DNA from: an uncultured Marivita sp.
Lineage (GTDB): Bacteria > Pseudomonadota > Alphaproteobacteria > Rhodobacterales > Rhodobacteraceae
Length of the DNA stretch: 42,841 bases
Assembly: GCA_947503115.1 (NCBI GenBank)
Contig: CANNCS010000022.1
Span: 1-42,841, forward strand
Reading direction: 5' to 3'
Part shown: piece after piece, positions 35,365 to 42,841 of the stretch
Position numbering within the stretch: the first letter of the stretch is position 1
Layout of the letters: the number at the start of each line of letters is the position of its first letter
Translations under genes and position numbers: made by a program
The notes under the pieces: model-generated
The model's database searches: none
What the model was told of the DNA's origin: nothing
The model's input: only the letters and a program-made list of their open reading frames with translations

Positions 35365-35603
35365 CAGGCGGTCTCCTCTTCATTAATAACAGCGCGGTTG
35401 CGCGGCTTGGCGTATCCGGTCGCTTCTGAGTGGCGGATGAGCCAGAAATAGGCCCACAGCCCCGCGGCGCCTCCGGCGGCAGCCAACAAGATCGCTACAA
35501 CCGTCTGGCTGCCTACATCAGTACCACTCGACAGTGCGAGGTAACCGAAGGCCCAGAACCCGGACCAGGCGATGACGTTCAGCAATGCGATCAGTTTGGC
35601 CAT
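35364..35603 (-). CDS. Small two-TM membrane protein inside the transporter operon
   Basis: A 79-residue protein with two hydrophobic segments (about 3-24 and 35-57) and a short soluble tail (RHSEATGYAKPRNRAVINEEETA). I do not recognise a named family. It sits between the two permease genes, where E. coli liv operons have nothing, and overlaps livM by one base. AAAGAAG precedes the ATG at 35603; a longer reading to 35639 lacks support. It is probably an accessory subunit of this transporter type, but that is inference from position alone. Confidence 0.65.
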   Translation of the reverse strand: MAKLIALLNVIAWSGFWAFGYLALSSGTDVGSQTVVAILLAAAGGAAGLWAYFWLIRHSEATGYAKPRNRAVINEEETA

Positions 35604-35678
35604 GTTTCTTCTTTCGTGAGGTGCGTGATAGCCACGCACCGTTTCTTTTTGGTGTCGAACAGCGCGCCCCGCGCTGCG

Positions 35679-36632
35679 TTAGACCCGTTCGATGATCCGT
35701 TCCCCGAACAGCCCCTGCGGACGGAACAGCAGCACGACCAATGCAAGGACAAAGGCGAACCATGTCTCGGTGTTGCCCCCAAGCAGCGGCTGACCCCAGT
35801 AAATCTCAAACAGCTTTTCCAGAATGCCGATCATCAGCCCGCCGACGATCGCGCCGGTGATGGATTCAAGCCCACCGAGCATCAGAACTGGCAGCGCTTT
35901 GTAGGCGATAACTTCCAGCGCAAAGCTGACCCCGGCCCGTGCACCCCAAGCAATGCCCGTTACCAAAGCGATGATGCCCGCAATGAACCAAACCAGCACC
36001 CAAATCGTCTGAAGGCTGATCCCCACCGACAATGCCGCCTGGTGATCGTCACCCAAGGCCCGGATCGCCCGGCCCATTTGGGTATAGTTGAGGAAAGCTA
36101 GCAAACCGAGAACCAGTAGTGTCGCCACGATCACGACCGTGATGTCGAGATGTTGCAGGATCAACAGTCCGCCAAAGGGCTCCATCACCGTGTCGCCAGT
36201 CGGAATGCCCAACTCTGCAGTGATCATGACTTTGTTTTCGCCGCCGAAAATCGTCTCGCCAAATCCGATCAGGAACAGCGTGATCCCGATGGTGGCCATA
36301 AAGAGGATGATGTCAGGCTGCCCGACCAAAGGCCGCAGAACTACGCGTTCGATCACCACCGCCAGCACGAACATCACACCCAGAGTCAAACCCACGCTGA
36401 TCCATGCTGGCACGCCCATGGCGAAGAGGCCAACAAGGGTCAAAGCGGCGAACACCACCATGATACCTTGCGCAAAGTTGAAGATACGGCTCGATCGGAA
36501 GATCAGAACAAAGCCCAGCGCGATCAACGCATAGAGGATGCCCGAAACGAGCCCCTCCCAGAGAACCTGCATCAGGAAGTCTGGTGCTTCGACCATGTCG
36601 ACGAAGGGCGCGATAAAAATGTCGTTCAGCAT
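35679..36632 (-). CDS. Branched-chain-type ABC transporter permease (LivH-like)
   Basis: A 317-residue permease with about eight membrane segments and the LivH pattern: GLVSGILYALIALGFVLIFRSSRIFNFAQG, YTQMGRAIRALGDDHQAALSVGI (the ATPase-coupling loop), and LGGLESITGAIVGG. The ATG at 36632 has AAGGGAAGAG upstream; a longer frame to 36659 would overlap the livG-like gene. It starts 10 bases after that gene's stop. Confidence 0.9.
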   Translation of the reverse strand: MLNDIFIAPFVDMVEAPDFLMQVLWEGLVSGILYALIALGFVLIFRSSRIFNFAQGIMVVFAALTLVGLFAMGVPAWISVGLTLGVMFVLAVVIERVVLRPLVGQPDIILFMATIGITLFLIGFGETIFGGENKVMITAELGIPTGDTVMEPFGGLLILQHLDITVVIVATLLVLGLLAFLNYTQMGRAIRALGDDHQAALSVGISLQTIWVLVWFIAGIIALVTGIAWGARAGVSFALEVIAYKALPVLMLGGLESITGAIVGGLMIGILEKLFEIYWGQPLLGGNTETWFAFVLALVVLLFRPQGLFGERIIERV

Positions 36633-36642
36633 GTCTCTTCCC

Positions 36643-37455
36643 TTAATGCGGCACGCCAAGATAGGCGTCGATCACATCTTGATTGTTGCGCACCTCATCC
36701 GGAGTGCCGTCGCCGATCTTTTTGCCGTAATCCATGACGACCACGCGGTCCGAAAGGTCCATCACGACCCCCATGTCATGTTCGATCAGACAGATCGTGG
36801 TGCCGAATTCGTCGTTCACATCGAGGATGAAGCGGCTCATGTCCTCTTTCTCTTCGACGTTCATGCCCGCCATCGGTTCATCCAGCAGCAGGAGCGACGG
36901 CTCTGCCGCCAAGGCGCGTGCCAGTTCGACGCGCTTCTTGAGGCCGTATGGCAGACGTCCCACTGGCGTTTTGCGAATGTTTTGAATCTCGAGGAAATCG
37001 ATTACCCGCTCAACTTTTTCGCGGTTCTCCATTTCCTCATCCCGCGCCTTGCCCCACCACAGCGCCTGCGAACCAACCCCAGCGTTCATATGGGTCAGAC
37101 GCCCAGTCATGACATTGTCGAGCACCGACATACCTTCGAAAAGGGCGATGTTCTGAAACGTCCGCGCAACACCTTGACGGGCAACTTCATAAGGCTTCAT
37201 TGGGGGGCGTTTACTGCCCTTGTACCAGACCTCGCCTTCTGAGGGCGTGTAAAAGCCCGAGATCACGTTGAGCATCGACGACTTGCCCGCCCCGTTGGGG
37301 CCGATGATCGCGCGCACTTCGCCTTCGTGGATGTCAAACGAGATATCCTGAATGGCCACCACTCCACCAAAGCGAAGTGTGATGTTGCGCATCTCCATCA
37401 GCGTGCCGCCGATCTGGCGCCCATCTGCAGTGACGTATCCTTCGGTGTCTTTCAC
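36643..37455 (-). CDS. Branched-chain-type ABC transporter ATPase (LivG-like)
   Basis: A 270-residue ATPase with Walker A GPNGAGKSS (52-60) and the LivG Q-loop ARTFQNIALFEGMSVLDNV. The signature region is shortened to LPYGLKKRVELARAL, and Walker B is LLLLDEPMAGM; EHDMGVV supplies the switch His. The start is GTG at 37455, preceded by GAGAGGG. It is the first transporter gene after the acyl-CoA synthetase, separated from it by 88 bases that hold two palindromes. Confidence 0.88.
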   Translation of the reverse strand: MKDTEGYVTADGRQIGGTLMEMRNITLRFGGVVAIQDISFDIHEGEVRAIIGPNGAGKSSMLNVISGFYTPSEGEVWYKGSKRPPMKPYEVARQGVARTFQNIALFEGMSVLDNVMTGRLTHMNAGVGSQALWWGKARDEEMENREKVERVIDFLEIQNIRKTPVGRLPYGLKKRVELARALAAEPSLLLLDEPMAGMNVEEKEDMSRFILDVNDEFGTTICLIEHDMGVVMDLSDRVVVMDYGKKIGDGTPDEVRNNQDVIDAYLGVPH

Positions 37456-37479
37456 AGCCCAACCCTCTCTGTCGCGCCA

Positions 37480-37501
37480 AGAATTTTCGTACGAAAATTC
37501 T
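37480..37501. repeat. Perfect 22-bp palindrome in the transporter operon
   Basis: Left arm AGAATTTTCGT (37480-37490) is exactly complementary to the right arm (37491-37501), no spacer. It sits 25 bases upstream of the livG-like GTG. Confidence 0.7.
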
Positions 37502-37511
37502 CGTTCGGCAC

Positions 37512-37529
37512 AATCTTCGAACGAAGATT
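37512..37529. repeat. Second inverted repeat in the same gap
   Basis: AATCTTCG (37512-37519) and CGAAGATT (37522-37529) with a two-base spacer. An alternative pairing, TCGTTCG (37501-37507) with CGAACGA (37518-37524), overlaps both this element and the end of the 22-bp palindrome. Confidence 0.65.
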
Positions 37530-37543
37530 ATGTCTGCATCCCA

Positions 37544-39517
37544 TCATTCTGCAGCGATCCGCTGCGAGCTTGCCGGGGAGACCTTGGCATCGCGGATTTC
37601 CAGCGTCGCCTTGATCTTGCCCTTGCGCCCGTCTTCGTAGGTCACTTCGGTTTCGGTGTAGACCGAGGTCGATCCATCATAGAGCGCGTTGACCAGGTCT
37701 TCGAACTTCTCACCGATGATCTTGCGGCGCACCTTACGTGTCCGTGTCAGCTCGCCATCATCCGCGTCCAGTTCCTTGTGCAGAACGAGGAACCGATGTA
37801 CCTGACAACCCGACAGCATTTCGTCCTGTGCGATGCTCGCATTGACTTCTTCGATATGCGCTTGAATCGCATCGAGCACCTGCTGGTGGCCTGCCAATTC
37901 CTGATACGATGCGTATGCGATGTTGTTGCGTTCGGCCCAGTTGCCGACCGCCGCGAGGTCGATATTGATGAAGGCACAGCAACGGTCGCGCTCAGCGCCG
38001 AACACCACCGCTTCGAGGATGTTCGGATAGAACTTGAGCTTGTTCTCGACATACTTGGGCGCGAACATCGCGCCATCGGCCATCGCACCCACATCCTTGG
38101 CGCGGTCAATGATCCGCAAATGACCGGTTGATTCTTCGATAAACCCGGCATCGCCCGTGGCGACCCAGCCTTCGGCATCCTTGGTATCTGCAGTCGAGTC
38201 CGCGTTCTTGTAGTACTCAACGAAAACGCCCGGCGACCGATAGAACACTTCACCATTTTCAGCGATGCGAATTTCCACGCCAGGCGATGGTACACCAACC
38301 GTATCCGACCGCACTTCGCCGTCGGGTTGCTGCGTGATGAACACGGATGCCTCAGTCTGCCCATAGAGCTGCTTCAGGTTGATCCCCAAAGAGCGATAGA
38401 AATCAAAGATTTCAGGACCAATTGCTTCGCCCGCCGTGTAACCCACGCGCACATTCGAAAAGCCTAGCGCGTTTTTCAACGGGCCGTAGACCATCATCTC
38501 ACCCAGCTTGTACTTCAGCCGGTCAAACGCGTTCACGTTATGCCCGTCTAATATGGCCGGCCCCACCTTGCGGGCATGCGCCATGAAATAGTCAAAGGTC
38601 TTTTTCTTGAACGTTCCGCTGTCTTCCATGCGGATCATGATCTGCGTGAGCTGAGTCTCGAACACACGCGGCGGTGCAAAATAATAGGACGGTGCGATCT
38701 CGCGTAGATCCGTCATCATGGTTTCCGGGCTTTCGGGGCAATTCACGCAAAAGCCCGACCAATAAGCTTGCCCAATCGAAAAGATGAAATCGCCAACCCA
38801 CGCCATCGGCAGATAGGCCAGCACTTCATCATCGACTTTCAGGCTATCGAATTCCGACGACGCCTTCGCCGTTTCGATAATGTTCCGATTCGACAGGACA
38901 ACACCCTTCGGCTTGCCGGTCGTACCCGACGTATAAAGCATCACACAGGTGCTGTCGTAATCGAGCTTGGCCGTACGGGCCTGCAATTCCTTGATGAACT
39001 CATCATAAGCAGCGCGGCCTTGATCCTGCACATGGCTGAACTGATGCAGACGAGTGTGATCGTATTTCCGAAGGCCGCGCGGGTCGAGATAGATCATGTG
39101 CTCGAATTGGTGCAAACGGTCCTGCACTTCGATCACCTTGTCCACCTGCTCCTGATCGCTGACGATGGCAAACCGGGCACCGCAATGATCCAGCACGTAC
39201 TCCATCTCTTCGGCAACCGCGTCCTGATAGAGTGGAACTGGAATCGCGCCCACGGATTCAGCGGCAACCATCGACCAATAGAGATAGGGACGGTTGCGTC
39301 CGATGATGGCGATAAAGTCACCCTCGTTCACACCAAGGTTCAGCAGCCCCAAGGCGAGCGCTTCAACCTCTTTGGCGGTCTCGGCCCAAGTCCAGCTTTG
39401 CCAAATGCCGTATTCCTTCTCGCGATAGGCAGACGAGCTGCCGAATTGCGAAGCATTGCGCGCCAACAGCGCCGGAACTGAGCGCAGCCCATCTGCGCCC
39501 ATGGTCATGTGTGCCAA
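37544..39517 (-). CDS. Long-chain-type acyl-CoA synthetase (AMP-binding)
   Basis: A protein of about 657 residues of the ANL superfamily that joins a carboxylic acid to CoA through an acyl-adenylate. Motifs: YTSGTTGKPKGVVLSN (P-loop), YLPMAWVGD, GQTEASVF, and VATGDAGFIEESTGHLRIIDRAKD, then the catalytic-type Lys region TRTRKVRRKIIGEK. Starts: TTG at 39517 has GGAGG seven bases upstream and is preferred; ATG at 39532 (five residues longer) overlaps that site and ATG at 39508 is too far from it. It is the promoter-proximal gene of the transporter operon and divergent from the sensor kinase. Confidence 0.85.
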   Translation of the reverse strand: MAHMTMGADGLRSVPALLARNASQFGSSSAYREKEYGIWQSWTWAETAKEVEALALGLLNLGVNEGDFIAIIGRNRPYLYWSMVAAESVGAIPVPLYQDAVAEEMEYVLDHCGARFAIVSDQEQVDKVIEVQDRLHQFEHMIYLDPRGLRKYDHTRLHQFSHVQDQGRAAYDEFIKELQARTAKLDYDSTCVMLYTSGTTGKPKGVVLSNRNIIETAKASSEFDSLKVDDEVLAYLPMAWVGDFIFSIGQAYWSGFCVNCPESPETMMTDLREIAPSYYFAPPRVFETQLTQIMIRMEDSGTFKKKTFDYFMAHARKVGPAILDGHNVNAFDRLKYKLGEMMVYGPLKNALGFSNVRVGYTAGEAIGPEIFDFYRSLGINLKQLYGQTEASVFITQQPDGEVRSDTVGVPSPGVEIRIAENGEVFYRSPGVFVEYYKNADSTADTKDAEGWVATGDAGFIEESTGHLRIIDRAKDVGAMADGAMFAPKYVENKLKFYPNILEAVVFGAERDRCCAFINIDLAAVGNWAERNNIAYASYQELAGHQQVLDAIQAHIEEVNASIAQDEMLSGCQVHRFLVLHKELDADDGELTRTRKVRRKIIGEKFEDLVNALYDGSTSVYTETEVTYEDGRKGKIKATLEIRDAKVSPASSQRIAAE

Positions 39518-39725
39518 AACTTTTCCTCCCATTGCTCGGGGATTTCCCGAACGGATCGCTTTGCGCGACTCTGTCTCAAGATTGGACAGAAGGCAGATTG
39601 ATGGTCAACTTTTTCCTGAAGTTTTCTCAATCCTTTCGAATTGTAACAGGTGGCCAGTTAACCTTTGCGTCGCGCCCTTCCGGTGCTAGCCAGAAACACG
39701 CAAACCCATTTCTGGACCGTGTTTC
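39518..39725. promoter_or_regulatory. Divergent regulatory region between the CoA synthetase and the sensor kinase
   Basis: About 200 bases with no gene. On the minus strand TTGACC followed after 16 bases by TCCAAT is a possible promoter for the transporter operon. A symmetric pair CCAGAAA (39690-39696) and TTTCTGG (39709-39715), 12 bases apart, lies 10 bases before the kinase ATG and could be an operator. Confidence 0.35.
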
Positions 39726-41612
39726 ATGCAGACAGACGCTCTCATTCTGGCCGGATTGAACCTGATCGGACAGGCGCTGTCGATTTATGACAGCGATCTG
39801 CGGCTGGCCGCCTGTAACGCGCGTTTCGCCGAGATGTTCGACCTGCCGCAAGCACTGACCCGTCCCGGCGTCGATTTCGAAAGCACACTGCGCCACCTCG
39901 TCGTTCGAGGCGAATACGGCGAAATAGAAGATGTCGAAGGATTTCTTGCCTCGCGTGTCGAGCAGGCCCGCGCGTTTCAACCACACTACATGGAACGCAC
40001 CCGCGCAAATGGGCGCACAATCAGCGTCGAAGGCGCTCCCTTGCCGCAAGGCGGATGGGTCACCGTGTATACCGATATCACCGAGGTAAAATCGCAGGAA
40101 CAACTCCTGCGCACCCGGTCCGAGCTGTTGTCCGAAGAAGTGCTGGCCCGTTCAGAAGAACTTGCCGCCACCAACCGCAAACTTGCGGCCACTGTGTCGG
40201 CGCTGGAAGAAGCCCAGCGCGAACTGACGGAAATGGAAGCTCGCACACGCCTGACCACGGAAATGATGCCCGCCCATATCGCTCATGTGGACAGCGCAGG
40301 GCGTTATACGTTCTCCAATCGGCGCCTTTCGAACGTTATGCCCGGACGTCCCTCAAAGATCGTGGGCTTGCACATTTCCGAAGCATTGGGCGATGACGCA
40401 TACGCACGCGTTTTGCCTCACCTTCAAATGGCACTGGCCGGCGATCCATCGACCTTCGAGTTTACCGACATTCAAAGCTCACGCCGCATCCGTGTCGCTT
40501 TTACCCCCGACGAATCCGAAAACGGCGTCTATATCCTGTCGATGGACGTAACCGAAGAAACGCAAGCCCGAGCGGCGCTTCAGCAGACCCGCAGACGCGA
40601 AATGGCAGCCCAGCTGACCTCTGGCCTCGCGCATGATTTTTCGAACTTGCTAACGATTATTCTGGGGATGCAGTCGAAACTCGCACGGATAGACCTGCCC
40701 ACGGACGCCGACCCACTGATCACCGCAACATTGCAAGCCGCACGCCGCGGCGGTGATCTGCTCAACCGCATTGCCGACATCACCGCCCACCGCGCATGGC
40801 GACCCGAACCGCTTGACGTGTCGACGTTCCTGTCCGATCTGCACACGCTTGCCGCTCCATCGCTCCCAGAATGCATCGAACTGAGCGTCGAAACCGCCAT
40901 CAGCCAACGTGCGCTTCTCGACTCGGGTCAGCTTCAGGACAGTCTGCTCAACCTTATCCTGAACGCCCGCGACGCCTGCGGCGATCAGGGCACCATCCGT
41001 CTGACGGCCATCGAAATGCGCGACACATGGATCGACTTCACCGTCGAAGATACGGGCTCAGGCTTCTCGGAAGACGCGCTGAAACACGCGCTTGATCCCT
41101 TTTTCACCACCAAGGGCGACGGCGGTTCGGGGCTTGGCCTGTCTATGGTCTACGACATGGCCAAACTCGCAGGTGGCCAACTGCAGGTCAGCAACACCGG
41201 GACAGGCGCGCGCGTGACGCTGCGCCTGCCCCTGCGCCACGCCGCTCGCCACTTGTCGAACGAGCTGGTTCTGCTGGTCGAAGATAGCCCCGATCTGCGC
41301 ACAACCATCCGAGACATGCTCACCAGCCTTGGCCACAGTGTGATCGAGGCAGCCTCAGTCGACGAAGCCCTAGCATTGGCGCAGGGCGTGCCCGACATCT
41401 CTTTTGTTCTCTCGGACATCTCGCTTGAAGGGCCAGCCCTTGGCACCGAACTGGTGTCAGCACTGCCGAAAAAACCGGTCTACCTGATGACCTCGCTTCC
41501 CACGTCCGATACACGGCACCAAGCTGCCTCTACGCAAACCGCCGTTCTGCCCAAACCCTTCACCAAATCCGATCTGGCCGCGTTTCTGGGCCACAAGGCC
41601 GATCTCTCATGA
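39726..41612 (+). CDS. Soluble PAS-domain hybrid sensor histidine kinase
   Basis: A 628-residue cytoplasmic hybrid kinase with no membrane segment. A PAS domain spans about 5-120, a coiled coil about 120-180, and a second PAS about 185-280. The dimerisation/phosphoacceptor helix has H303 in GLAHDFSNLL. The ATPase has an N box in LLNLILNARDAC, G1 in VEDTGSGF and G2 in GDGGSGLGLSMV. A C-terminal receiver (about 525-628) has the phosphoacceptor D564 in LSDISLEG and the Lys in LPKPF. The ligand is unknown and internal. It overlaps the response regulator gene by 4 bases and is divergent from the CoA synthetase operon. Confidence 0.9.
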   Translation: MQTDALILAGLNLIGQALSIYDSDLRLAACNARFAEMFDLPQALTRPGVDFESTLRHLVVRGEYGEIEDVEGFLASRVEQARAFQPHYMERTRANGRTISVEGAPLPQGGWVTVYTDITEVKSQEQLLRTRSELLSEEVLARSEELAATNRKLAATVSALEEAQRELTEMEARTRLTTEMMPAHIAHVDSAGRYTFSNRRLSNVMPGRPSKIVGLHISEALGDDAYARVLPHLQMALAGDPSTFEFTDIQSSRRIRVAFTPDESENGVYILSMDVTEETQARAALQQTRRREMAAQLTSGLAHDFSNLLTIILGMQSKLARIDLPTDADPLITATLQAARRGGDLLNRIADITAHRAWRPEPLDVSTFLSDLHTLAAPSLPECIELSVETAISQRALLDSGQLQDSLLNLILNARDACGDQGTIRLTAIEMRDTWIDFTVEDTGSGFSEDALKHALDPFFTTKGDGGSGLGLSMVYDMAKLAGGQLQVSNTGTGARVTLRLPLRHAARHLSNELVLLVEDSPDLRTTIRDMLTSLGHSVIEAASVDEALALAQGVPDISFVLSDISLEGPALGTELVSALPKKPVYLMTSLPTSDTRHQAASTQTAVLPKPFTKSDLAAFLGHKADLS

Positions 41613-42310
41613 CAAAACCGCTGATCACCATCCTCGACGACGAACCCGCGATCCGCACAATGCTGTCCGAAGCGCTCGAGGACGCGGGTTATGACACACA
41701 GTGCTTTTCCCGCGCCGCCGAATTCGAAGCCGCCTTGCGCCGGACAACGCCGGATGTGTGCCTAGTCGATCTGGGCCTGCCCGACCGTGATGGGCTAAGT
41801 CTTGTGCACCGTCTGGCACTGGAACAGGGCGCAACCGTCATTATCATCTCTGGCCGCGCTCAGGTGCAGGACAAGATCACCGGGCTAGAGCTTGGGGCCG
41901 ACGACTACATCATCAAACCTTTCGATCCCGCCGAGGTCGTGGCCCGCGTTCGCGCTCGCCTGCGCACCCGCGCGACGCCTGCTCCCACCGGCCAGACAGC
42001 GCACTTCAACGGCTGGACCGCACATTTCGACCGCTATTCGCTGGAAGATGACACCGGCACGGAAACGCCGTTTTCCCATGCCGAAGGCGAAGTGCTACGG
42101 CTTTTCCTTGAAAGCCCAAACCGACTGATCACCCGCGACTACATGCAAGACACGCTGGGCGGTGCGGCTGGCGACAGCTTTGACCGCGCGATGGATGTAC
42201 GCATCTCCCGGCTGCGTACGAAGTTGCGAGAAGACCCGAAGAATCCGCGCCTGATCAAGACGATCTACGGCGCGGGCTATATTTTTCTGGGCGAGGTCGC
42301 ATGGACTTGA
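41609..42310 (+). CDS. OmpR-family response regulator
   Basis: A 233-residue two-domain regulator: receiver (1-120) with the acidic pair D10/D11, phosphoacceptor D54, and DDYIIKPF with the conserved Lys; then a winged-helix DNA-binding domain (about 130-230) with RLITRDYMQDTLGG, RAMDVRISRLRTKLREDP and IKTIYGAGYIF. Expected partner of the overlapping hybrid kinase. Likely target is the divergent transporter operon, but this is inferred from position only. Confidence 0.92.
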   Translation: MTKPLITILDDEPAIRTMLSEALEDAGYDTQCFSRAAEFEAALRRTTPDVCLVDLGLPDRDGLSLVHRLALEQGATVIIISGRAQVQDKITGLELGADDYIIKPFDPAEVVARVRARLRTRATPAPTGQTAHFNGWTAHFDRYSLEDDTGTETPFSHAEGEVLRLFLESPNRLITRDYMQDTLGGAAGDSFDRAMDVRISRLRTKLREDPKNPRLIKTIYGAGYIFLGEVAWT

Positions 42311-42768
42311 CGCCTTATCGGCTCGGTCCTGGCGATGTGACGCTGAAAGACGTTCTAACCTTGATCCAAACCACTTTTGCGGACATGGAGGGGCGCATCG
42401 CCCCCCCTTCGTCGATGCACTGGCTGACCTTAGAGAGCGTCACCAAACAAGCCGAAACCGGCGAGGTCTGGGGGCTCGGCGACCCAGTTCAGGCCTGTGT
42501 CTTCCTCACGCCAAAACCTTACAGCCTTTATCTGGGCAAACTTGCTGTTGCCCGGGATGCACAGCGGCAAGGGTTGGCACGACGCTTGATTGCTCTCGCA
42601 AGATCTCGCGCCGAAGACCTGCGCCTGCCTTGCTTAGAATTGCAAACCCGGATCGAACTGGTCGAAAACCACGCGACCTTCGAGGCGCTGGGTTTCCAAG
42701 AGATCGACCGCACGGCCCATCCGGGCTACGATTGCCCCACGTCAATCACTTACAGGCTCTCCCTCTAG
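42301..42768 (+). CDS. GNAT-family N-acetyltransferase
   Basis: A 155-residue GNAT protein. The acetyl-CoA pyrophosphate-binding motif is RDAQRQGLARRLIA, preceded by YSLYLGKLAV (beta-strand 4) and followed by ELQTRIELVENHATFEALGF, where an Asn and a Phe typical of motif B are seen. The acceptor is unknown. Its ATG overlaps the end of the response regulator by 10 bases, so it is translated from the same message. Confidence 0.85.
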   Translation: MDLTPYRLGPGDVTLKDVLTLIQTTFADMEGRIAPPSSMHWLTLESVTKQAETGEVWGLGDPVQACVFLTPKPYSLYLGKLAVARDAQRQGLARRLIALARSRAEDLRLPCLELQTRIELVENHATFEALGFQEIDRTAHPGYDCPTSITYRLSL

Positions 42769-42788
42769 TGCTCCGAGTCTGACACTTC

Positions 42789-42841
42789 TTACCTGTTTCC
42801 GCGGATTTCATCGAGCGCGTCCAGCGCACGGCGTTCCCTGG
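42789..42841 (-). CDS. 3' end of an unidentified gene (cut by window edge)
   Basis: On the minus strand an open frame enters at the window edge and stops at TAA (complement of 42789-42791), encoding 16 residues ending ALDALDEIRGNR. It is convergent with the acetyltransferase gene. Too short to assign; coding is suggested only by the strong codon bias. Confidence 0.35.
   Translation of the reverse strand, partial: RERRALDALDEIRGNR

Overview
The window looks like a GC-rich chromosomal segment of an alphaproteobacterium in the Rhodobacteraceae (roseobacter group). This rests on gene content: DUF2125 and DUF4170 proteins, a ribF-ycgN-aldolase run, a DUF4170/KdtA-like/LpxK lipid A cluster, a single-Cys L36 protein, and a Liv-type transporter operon carrying two CoA ligases. 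No database search was possible, so the taxonomic call is an inference.

Layout. 1-2.6 kb: the last codons of an IS630-type transposase, then the ATPase and the inner-membrane chain-length/export protein of an ABC capsule exporter. 2.7-8.1 kb (+): family II pyrophosphatase with a good promoter, a DUF1294 membrane protein, a HAD phosphatase, a MaoC-type hydratase, and the tightly coupled ribF / YcgN-family / threonine-aldolase operon. 8.1-10.2 kb: hspQ (-), a transglycosylase-like lipoprotein and an unknown anchored protein. 10.2-16.6 kb (-): lolA, ftsK, a DapC-like aminotransferase and an amidase. 16.6-24.3 kb (mostly +): a UbiH-type hydroxylase, two SDRs, a crotonase-fold protein lacking the usual glutamates, a DUF2125 protein (-), and the LPS genes DUF4170, KdtA-like and lpxK. 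24.3-28.9 kb: N-formylglutamate amidohydrolase (-), tRNA-Val(GAC), rpmJ with a strong terminator, a large protein with two GT61 domains, and a DUF4389 protein.

28.9-39.5 kb is on the minus strand. It begins with a secreted protein carrying a degenerate caspase-like domain and two peptidoglycan-binding domains. Then comes a complete branched-chain-type ABC importer: two ATPases, two permeases, a binding protein and a small extra membrane protein. It is bracketed by a long-chain-type acyl-CoA synthetase at the promoter end and a PaaK-like CoA ligase at the distal end. Having both ligases in the operon suggests import and CoA activation of a carboxylic acid rather than amino acid uptake. Divergent from it (39.7-42.8 kb) are a soluble PAS hybrid histidine kinase, an OmpR-type regulator and a GNAT acetyltransferase, each overlapping the next, which are plausible regulators of the transporter operon. 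The window ends in the 3' end of an unidentified minus-strand gene.

The points most worth a second look are the ligase-bracketed transporter with its divergent signalling genes, interlocking palindromes inside that operon, the tandem GT61 protein, the pseudo-caspase, the KdtA homologue and crotonase that lack hallmark residues, and a perfect 28-bp palindrome near 9.3 kb. I saw no CRISPR array, rRNA, prophage or classic defence system.
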